10,937 bases of DNA, taken from an uncultured Bacilli bacterium (GTDB lineage: Bacteria; Bacillota_I; Bacilli_A; RF39; UBA660). The notes beneath the pieces were generated by a model that worked only from the letters and a program-made list of their open reading frames with translations, was not told the origin of the DNA and did no database searches. How positions within the stretch are numbered: position 1 is the stretch's first letter; each line of letters opens with the position of its first letter. Below, piece after piece: positions 6,689-10,937 of the stretch. Made by a program: the position numbers and the translations under genes. The stretch spans positions 1 to 10,937 of the forward strand of contig CAJTXC010000043.1 in assembly GCA_910580135.1 (NCBI GenBank), given 5' to 3'.

Positions 6689-7660
6689 ATGGGATTATTT
6701 GATAAATTAAAAACAGTTTTTAAAAAAGAAGATAAAAGTGTAAACACGTATGAAAAAGGTCTTTCTAAAACAAGAAAAAGCTTTGTTAATAAATTAGCTA
6801 ACCTATCTAAAGAATATAGTGAAATAAATGATAATTATTTTGAAGAATTAGAAGAACTATTAATTAATGCTGATATTGGTGTTAATACCGTTATGGATTT
6901 TATGGATAAGTTGCAAGCTAGGGTTAGTAAGGAGAAAATTACTAATCCATCTGAACTAACCGAGATAATCGTTGATGAATTATTTATAATATACGTAAAT
7001 GATGACATTTTATCCAATAAGATTAACTATAATGAAGACGGACCAACCGTAATACTTTTTGTTGGTGTTAATGGTGTTGGGAAAACAACAACTATTGCAA
7101 AACTAGCTTCTAAATTTAAAAAGGAAGGCAAAAAAGTGCTTATGGTTGCCGCTGATACCTTTAGAGCAGGAGCTGTTGAACAATTATGCACATGGGGAAA
7201 AAGGATTAATTGCGAAGTTGTTAAAGATGAAACAACCACCGATCCAGCAAGCGTTGTGTATCAAGGCTTAGAAAAGGCTAAAAATGAAAATTATGACATG
7301 GTTTTAATTGATACCGCAGGAAGATTACAAAACAAAGTTAACCTAATGAAAGAGCTAGAGAAGATAAATAACATTGGTGATAAAATTATTCCAGGTGCAC
7401 CTCATGAAACTTTCTTAGTAGTTGATGCTACAACTGGTCAAAATGGTATTAGTCAAGCTAAAGCTTTTAAGGAAATAACTAATTTAACCGGAATAGTATT
7501 AACTAAATTAGATGGAACCGCTAAGGGTGGTATAGTTTTAGCTATTAAAGATGAGGTTGGTATTCCAGTAAGATATATTGGTTTGGGTGAAAAAGAAGAA
7601 GATTTAGAAACATTTGATATAGAAAAATATATTTATGGGTTATTTAAGGATATGATGTAA
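6689..7660 (+). CDS. ftsY: SRP receptor GTPase FtsY
   Basis: FtsY is the membrane-associated receptor that docks Ffh/SRP-ribosome complexes and, through paired GTP hydrolysis, hands nascent membrane proteins to the Sec translocon. At 323 residues it has the short form usual in Bacillota, with only a brief basic N-terminus (GLFDKLKTVFKK, a likely lipid-binding amphipathic helix) instead of a long acidic A domain. The NG domain shows the P-loop GVNGVGKT (126-133), DTFRAGA (156-162), DTAGR (208-212), TKLDG (272-276) and a closing GLGE segment. It is preceded by AGGTGAT at 5 nt and its own promoter. ylxM begins one base after its stop, so the two are surely co-transcribed. The G-domain motifs and short N-terminus separate it from Ffh, which also lies in this window. 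Confidence 0.97.
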   Translation: MGLFDKLKTVFKKEDKSVNTYEKGLSKTRKSFVNKLANLSKEYSEINDNYFEELEELLINADIGVNTVMDFMDKLQARVSKEKITNPSELTEIIVDELFIIYVNDDILSNKINYNEDGPTVILFVGVNGVGKTTTIAKLASKFKKEGKKVLMVAADTFRAGAVEQLCTWGKRINCEVVKDETTTDPASVVYQGLEKAKNENYDMVLIDTAGRLQNKVNLMKELEKINNIGDKIIPGAPHETFLVVDATTGQNGISQAKAFKEITNLTGIVLTKLDGTAKGGIVLAIKDEVGIPVRYIGLGEKEEDLETFDIEKYIYGLFKDMM

Positions 7661-7661
7661 T

Positions 7662-7958
7662 ATGGAAAACAGGGATTACTTAATCATTTTATATGATTAT
7701 TATGGAGAACTATTAAGTGAAGATAATAAAAGATACTTTGAAGATTATTACTTTGATAATCTTTCCTTAGCGGAAATAGCAGAAAATAATAATGTTAGTA
7801 GAAACAATATACACAAGCATTTAAAAAGTTCTGAAGAAAAACTTTTATTTTTTGAGGAAAAGTTAAAACTATATAAAAAAGATTTGAATATAGAACTAAG
7901 ATTAAAAAATATAAAAGATGAAAAAATAAGAAAAGAAGTAGAAAAAATATTAAATTAA
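7662..7958 (+). CDS. ylxM: YlxM-family helix-turn-helix protein
   Basis: This 98-residue protein belongs to the YlxM (UPF0122) family, whose genes habitually sit between ftsY and ffh in Bacillota and Mollicutes and are thought to modulate SRP. It has a sigma-factor region-4-like helix-turn-helix around residues 33-56 (LSLAEIAENNNVSRNNIHKH), and the N-terminal LYDYYGELLSEDNKRYF and FDNLSLAEIAE patterns are typical. The Lys/Glu-rich C-terminus is predicted to be coiled. The start is one base after the ftsY TAA, with AAGGA 11 nt upstream inside ftsY, which suggests translational coupling. The sequence is slightly shorter than the Bacillus protein (about 110). The exact molecular role is not shown by the sequence. 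Confidence 0.9.
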   Translation: MENRDYLIILYDYYGELLSEDNKRYFEDYYFDNLSLAEIAENNNVSRNNIHKHLKSSEEKLLFFEEKLKLYKKDLNIELRLKNIKDEKIRKEVEKILN

Positions 7959-8001
7959 TGTTATACTTATCTAGTAGATGATATAAAAAGGAGTTGTAAT
8001 T

Positions 8002-8199
8002 ATGGCAGTAAAGAAAAAAAGTTCTAATCCAGTTGGAAGACCAAGAAAAAAATATGGTGCTGAAACACTTATGGATAATAAGAAAAGCTTTAAACTAAAT
8101 AATAATAACATAGTTCTTGATAAATGGGCTGATGCCTTAATATTAATGGCAATCATACTTATAGTTGCATGTGTTGTTTTATTGTTCGTGGTAAAATAA
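8002..8199 (+). CDS. Small C-tail membrane protein with AT-hook-like basic motif
   Basis: This is an unrecognised 65-residue protein. The N-terminal third is basic, with VGRPRKKYG at 11-19 resembling an AT-hook (GRP core flanked by Lys/Arg). A polar linker with four consecutive Asn (33-36) follows, and a single hydrophobic segment (about 45-64) ends one residue before the C-terminus, giving a tail-anchored layout with the basic part probably cytoplasmic. AAGGAG lies 8 nt upstream of ATG, a strong start, and a clear terminator follows. I see no convincing promoter in the 43-nt gap after ylxM, so it is probably the last gene of the ftsY-ylxM unit. Whether the GRP motif binds DNA, RNA or lipid head groups is unknown. 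Confidence 0.82.
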   Translation: MAVKKKSSNPVGRPRKKYGAETLMDNKKSFKLNNNNIVLDKWADALILMAIILIVACVVLLFVVK

Positions 8200-8218
8200 T
8201 AAATTATATAAATAACCT

Positions 8219-8247
8219 AAAACTAGACTTATGTTTAGTTTTTTTTT
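8219..8247 (+). terminator. Intrinsic terminator ending the ftsY-ylxM-small membrane protein unit
   Basis: A 10-bp stem pairs 8219-8228 with 8233-8242, includes one G-U pair, and has a TTAT loop. A T9 run follows (8239-8247). Confidence 0.85.
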
Positions 8248-8270
8248 GTATAGCATTAAAAACGTAAAAA

Positions 8271-8279
8271 TGATATAAT
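8271..8279 (+). promoter_or_regulatory. Extended -10 promoter for the 298-aa membrane protein gene
   Basis: TGATATAAT holds TG one base before a perfect TATAAT (8274-8279). No good -35 is found at 16-18 nt (TAGCAT at 8251-8256), so activity would rely on the extended -10. Initiation is expected near 8286. Confidence 0.6.
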
Positions 8280-8305
8280 AAAATTAGTTTTAGGAGGTTT
8301 TGAAA

Positions 8306-9202
8306 ATGAGTGAAAATTCAAATGATAATAAAGAAAATAGAAACTTAAAAAAACGTTTGAAAGCATTAAATCTTCCATATAAAAGGAGTAAAGCGTATGA
8401 GGCGTTTGGTGATGTAAAATCAAGTAATAATGAGTCTTCTGTATTTTGGAACTCTAAAGTTGATTATGTGGTAAAATATGAAAATGCAAAAATTGATAAT
8501 CCGCAAACAAAAGATATGGAAGAAAATGAAGATAAAAATATTCCTTTAATGGAACCAACTTTTTTTGCTAGCGATGATCCTAATAATCCAAAATATGTAA
8601 GTTTAGAAGAAAAAAAGAAAAATTTAGAACTAAAAAAAATACAAAAAAGAAAAATGGAAGAGAATTCAACAATTAAAATTTTGTTAACTTTTTTGCCTAG
8701 TTTTGTTGTTGGACTTTCAATTTTAATTTCGTTTATTATAAAATATGATTTTACACTTAACGGGATAATGTTAATAACTGCTTTGAGCGGTGGAGTTATG
8801 CTAACACCACCTATTACAGTTTTATCCAAATGTACTAAAAAAAGTAAACAAATGATAAAAGAAATAAATGATTTAGAAAAGGAAATAGAAGAAGAAATTA
8901 AAATAAAAAAACAAGAAAAAAAGAGTAGTATTAAGGAAAAAGTGAAATCATTATCAGAGGAAACTAAAAAAGTATTAAATGATGTATCAAAGGATGAAGA
9001 ATTAAAAGAGACAAGAAAAGCATTTGGGATGTCTTATGAAGAATTTTTAGAGTTATATGAAAAAACAAATGGTTTTCAAGATGATATAGAAATAGACAAG
9101 GCAATTGAAGCTTTAGATATATTTGATGAAAAGAATAATTCATCAGAAAACTCTTCTACACAAAGAAAAAGATATAAAATAACTGGTAGAAAAAAACTTT
9201 AA
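8306..9202 (+). CDS. Unrecognised 298-aa protein with central membrane hairpin and coiled coil
   Basis: I cannot assign this to a family. The start is ATG 8306 because AGGAGG ends 8 nt upstream; the in-frame TTG at 8300 is only 2 nt from the SD. Residues 1-120 are hydrophilic and basic to mixed-charge (a Lys/Arg-rich patch at 14-29, then an acidic stretch near 70-77). Two membrane helices follow, about 124-146 and 152-174, with a loop of about five residues. A highly charged Lys/Glu coiled coil covers about 176-230, then a soluble segment and a basic C-terminal tail. Both ends should face the same side, probably the cytoplasm. The hydrophilic-domain, TM-hairpin, charged-coil layout loosely recalls the membrane region of EssC-type proteins, but the ATPase modules are absent and I do not claim homology. 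It has its own promoter and terminator between the ylxM unit and ffh. Confidence 0.82.
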   Translation: MSENSNDNKENRNLKKRLKALNLPYKRSKAYEAFGDVKSSNNESSVFWNSKVDYVVKYENAKIDNPQTKDMEENEDKNIPLMEPTFFASDDPNNPKYVSLEEKKKNLELKKIQKRKMEENSTIKILLTFLPSFVVGLSILISFIIKYDFTLNGIMLITALSGGVMLTPPITVLSKCTKKSKQMIKEINDLEKEIEEEIKIKKQEKKSSIKEKVKSLSEETKKVLNDVSKDEELKETRKAFGMSYEEFLELYEKTNGFQDDIEIDKAIEALDIFDEKNNSSENSSTQRKRYKITGRKKL

Positions 9203-9209
9203 TTAAAAT

Positions 9210-9240
9210 AAAAAGGTTCGATTAATGTCGAATGTTTTTT
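9210..9240 (+). terminator. Probable terminator after the 298-aa gene
   Basis: Arm 9210-9221 pairs with 9228-9239 around a 6-nt loop. TTCGA/TCGAA is perfect, followed by one G-U pair and one G-G mismatch, and then A5/T5. A T6 run (9235-9240) ends it. It is weaker than the other terminators here. Confidence 0.6.
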
Positions 9241-9289
9241 ATTTGGTTTATTAAAATGTTATGGTAAACTATAAACTGATTAAAAATTA

Positions 9290-9298
9290 TGTTATAAT
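9290..9298 (+). promoter_or_regulatory. Extended -10 promoter of ffh
   Basis: TG (9290-9291) lies one base before TATAAT (9293-9298). The 17-nt-upstream hexamer (TATAAA, 9270-9275) is not a good -35. Initiation near 9305 would put the SD AGGTGAT (9305-9311) at the very 5' end of the mRNA, with ATG at 9316. Confidence 0.68.
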
Positions 9299-9315
9299 TT
9301 AAAAAGGTGATAAAT

Positions 9316-10623
9316 ATGTTTGAAAGTTTAACAGAAAAATTAGAAAATGCAATTGGTAAAATAAAGGGTTATGGAACGATAACCGAAGATAATGTGAGTT
9401 CTGCAATGCGTGAGGTAAGACTTGCACTTTTAGAAGCTGACGTTAACTATAAGGTAGTAAAAGAGTTTACTAACAAGGTAAAGGAAAAAGCTCTTGGTGA
9501 AGAAGTTAAAAAGAGTTTAAAACCAGGAGAAGTATTCTTAAAGATATTAAAAGATGAATTACTAGAACTTTTAGGAGATGGAAAATCAGAGATTAATTTA
9601 TCTAATAATCCTAGTATAGTAATGCTCGTAGGTCTTCAAGGTTCTGGTAAAACAACTACGATTGGTAAGTTAGCTAATCTACTTAGAAAGAAAAAAAGTA
9701 AAAAGCCAATGTTAATTGCAGCAGACGTATACCGTCCAGCAGCAATAGATCAGTTAAAAACTATTGGTAAAGAACTTGGCATAGAAGTATATGATGAAGG
9801 ACAGGCTAACGCTGTTAACATCGTTAAAAACGGTATTATTCATGCAAAAGAAAATGGTTATGATTTAATCCTTGTTGATACCGCAGGTCGTCTTCATGTT
9901 GATGAAGATTTAATGAACGAATTAAAAAACATTAAAGAAGAAGTAAATCCAAATGAAATAATTTTAGTAATTGATGCAATGATTGGTCAAGATGCGATAA
10001 ACGTAATAAATGGATTTAATGATGCATTACCCCTTACTGGTACGATATTAACTAAAATGGATGGTGATACCAAAGGTGGTGTTGCTCTTTCTGCAAGACA
10101 TTTAACGGGGGTTCCTATTAAATTTATTGGTACGTCTGAAAAGCTTGATGGTATAACCGAATTTGAACCAGAAAGAATGGTATCAAGAATACTTGGTAAC
10201 GGAGATATAATGTCTATAATAGAAAAGGCTGAAAGCGTTATTGATGAAAAAGAGGCTATGTCTACCGTTAAAAAGATACAAGCGGGTAAAATGGATTTAG
10301 AAGACTTTTTATCACAGCTTAAACAAATTAAAAAGTTAGGACCATTAGAAAACTTACTTAAACTTCTACCTGGAGCCAGAAAGATGGGGCTTAATAACAT
10401 AAGTATTGATCCAAAACAATTCAGTAGTTTAGAAGCTATAATATCATCAATGACCATAAAGGAAAGAAAACATCCTGAAATAATAAAATCATCAAGAAAA
10501 CAAAGAATAGCAAATGGTAGTGGAACGTCTGTTCAAGAGGTTAATAAACTATTAAATCAGTTTGAGCAAATGCAAAAGATGATGAAGATGATGAAAAATG
10601 GAAATTTTAAGATGCCATTTTAA
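9316..10623 (+). CDS. ffh: Signal recognition particle GTPase Ffh
   Basis: Ffh binds SRP RNA and signal sequences of nascent chains and pairs with FtsY to target them to the membrane. The 435 residues match the family length (about 440-450). The N domain has the ALLEADVNYKVVKEF signature. The G domain shows GLQGSGKTTT (106-115), DVYRPAA (137-143), DTAGR (188-192) and TKMDGD (246-251). The M domain (about 300-435) carries the RNA-binding helix motif SRKQRIANGSGTSV (393-406) and a Met-rich end (MQKMMKMMKNG) that contributes to the signal-peptide groove. The start is ATG 9316, not the in-frame GTG 9307, because GTG lies inside the AGGTGAT SD. It has its own promoter and no clear terminator in the 88 nt that follow. 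SRP RNA (ffs) is not in the window. Confidence 0.97.
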   Translation: MFESLTEKLENAIGKIKGYGTITEDNVSSAMREVRLALLEADVNYKVVKEFTNKVKEKALGEEVKKSLKPGEVFLKILKDELLELLGDGKSEINLSNNPSIVMLVGLQGSGKTTTIGKLANLLRKKKSKKPMLIAADVYRPAAIDQLKTIGKELGIEVYDEGQANAVNIVKNGIIHAKENGYDLILVDTAGRLHVDEDLMNELKNIKEEVNPNEIILVIDAMIGQDAINVINGFNDALPLTGTILTKMDGDTKGGVALSARHLTGVPIKFIGTSEKLDGITEFEPERMVSRILGNGDIMSIIEKAESVIDEKEAMSTVKKIQAGKMDLEDFLSQLKQIKKLGPLENLLKLLPGARKMGLNNISIDPKQFSSLEAIISSMTIKERKHPEIIKSSRKQRIANGSGTSVQEVNKLLNQFEQMQKMMKMMKNGNFKMPF

Positions 10624-10680
10624 AAAAAATATAAATGTAGTTAATTTTAAACTATAACCTATTCCAACATTTAAAACTCT

Positions 10681-10689
10681 CATACTATA
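10681..10689 (+). promoter_or_regulatory. Mother-cell sporulation-type -10 element upstream of the coat gene
   Basis: CATACTATA fits the sigma-K -10 consensus CATAnnnTA exactly and resembles the sigma-E -10. It lies 22 nt upstream of the start codon, suitably placed for a leader containing AAGGGGG (10698-10704). I could not find a -35 of either type at the standard spacing, so the assignment is tentative. Confidence 0.4.
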
Positions 10690-10711
10690 AAGTAGGTAAG
10701 GGGGATTTTAA

Positions 10712-10937
10712 ATGTTTTTTAATAACAATAACAATTGTTGTTGCCAAAATAATAATTGGCAACAAGAAGGGTCATGCTGTGAAATGGATAGACAATGTGG
10801 CTGTGGTTGTGGACCAATAGTTGAACAACCCATCGAAAGATGTGTAGAAAGAAACATTTGTCACAAAGTAGAACATATCTGTCCAATACATACTAGAGTA
10901 ATTAACAATCATATAATAGAACATACATACAGACCAG
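10712..10937 (+). CDS. CotD-like spore coat protein, 3' truncated by window edge
   Basis: 75 codons are visible and the frame is still open at the window end. The start ATG has AAGGGGG (10698-10704) 7 nt upstream. The protein begins with five consecutive Asn after MFF and holds 11 Cys in 75 residues, including CCC (9-11), CC (22-23) and CGCGCG (29-34). Further on, HICPIHTRVINNHIIEH (55-71) matches the His/Pro pattern HxxPxHTxxxNHxxxxH of the Bacillus CotD family of inner spore-coat proteins. No signal peptide or membrane segment is seen. Low complexity makes family assignment less secure than for the enzymes; another Cys-rich exosporium or coat protein is the alternative. Its presence suggests the organism makes spores. 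Confidence 0.65.
   Translation, partial: MFFNNNNNCCCQNNNWQQEGSCCEMDRQCGCGCGPIVEQPIERCVERNICHKVEHICPIHTRVINNHIIEHTYRP

Noticed and set aside
7961..7986. Possible promoter or small hairpin (ATCTAGTAGAT) upstream of the 65-aa gene
   Set aside because: TATACT at 7962-7967 has no -35 partner, and the stem is only 4-5 bp with a tiny loop and no U-tract.
8300..8302. TTG as start of the 298-aa protein
   Set aside because: It is only 2 nt from AGGAGG; ATG 8306 is at 8 nt.
8464..8829. 121-aa minus-strand frame opposite the membrane protein
   Set aside because: The plus-strand frame has promoter, SD and terminator; the minus frame has none and is a low-complexity shadow.
9307..9309. GTG as the start of ffh
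   Set aside because: It is part of the SD AGGTGAT; ATG 9316 is correctly spaced and matches known Ffh N-termini.
9987..10457. 156-aa open frame on the minus strand
   Set aside because: It is antisense to the conserved G and M domains of ffh, with no SD and no recognisable motif.
10624..10660. TAGTT...AACTA inverted repeat after ffh as a terminator
   Set aside because: It has a 5-bp AT-rich stem and no following T-run, so it is not convincing.
1..10937. Alternative genetic code with TGA as Trp
   Set aside because: No TGA stops are used, but every visible Trp codon is TGG and no in-frame TGA occurs; TAA preference is expected at this base composition.

Overview
The window is strongly AT-rich, with short intergenic gaps, consensus TTGACA/TATAAT promoters, AGGAGG-type ribosome binding sites and hairpin-plus-U-tract terminators. 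Together with RNase J, YlxM, the ftsY-ylxM-ffh arrangement and a CotD-like spore coat gene at the right edge, this points to a low-GC, probably spore-forming Bacillota chromosome. My guess is a Bacilli/Erysipelotrichia-like lineage; the sequence alone does not fix the genus. All visible Trp codons are TGG and no in-frame TGA occurs. All nine complete genes with visible stops end in TAA and pnp ends in TAG, which fits the standard bacterial code. I see no tRNA, rRNA, CRISPR array, insertion sequence or phage feature.

Left part (1-5393): RNA decay genes flank a two-component system. The 3' three quarters of pnp (polynucleotide phosphorylase) ends in a terminator whose U-tract runs into a perfect consensus promoter. 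That promoter drives an OmpR-type response regulator and an overlapping membrane sensor kinase. The kinase converges on rnjA (RNase J1, minus strand) through a compact bidirectional terminator that contains both stop codons.

Middle (5394-6661): rnjA and an unrecognised 370-residue gene diverge from interlocked promoters. The unrecognised gene seems to start at an ATT codon, because no ATG/GTG/TTG lies at a usable distance from its strong ribosome binding site.

Right part (6662-10937): this is the signal recognition particle cluster ftsY-ylxM-(65-aa membrane protein)-(298-aa membrane protein)-ffh. FtsY and Ffh are the two paired SRP GTPases and YlxM is their usual neighbour. The two membrane-protein genes are inserted where ylxM and ffh normally adjoin. 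ftsY and ffh have near-identical, very compact promoter/SD/start modules with predicted leaders of only about 11 nt. The window closes inside a Cys/Asn/His-rich CotD-like coat protein gene preceded by a sporulation-type -10 element.

No obvious new enzyme system is present. The best leads are the ATT-started orphan gene with its interlocked promoters, the two uncharacterised membrane proteins inside the SRP cluster, and the short-leader promoters of the SRP genes.
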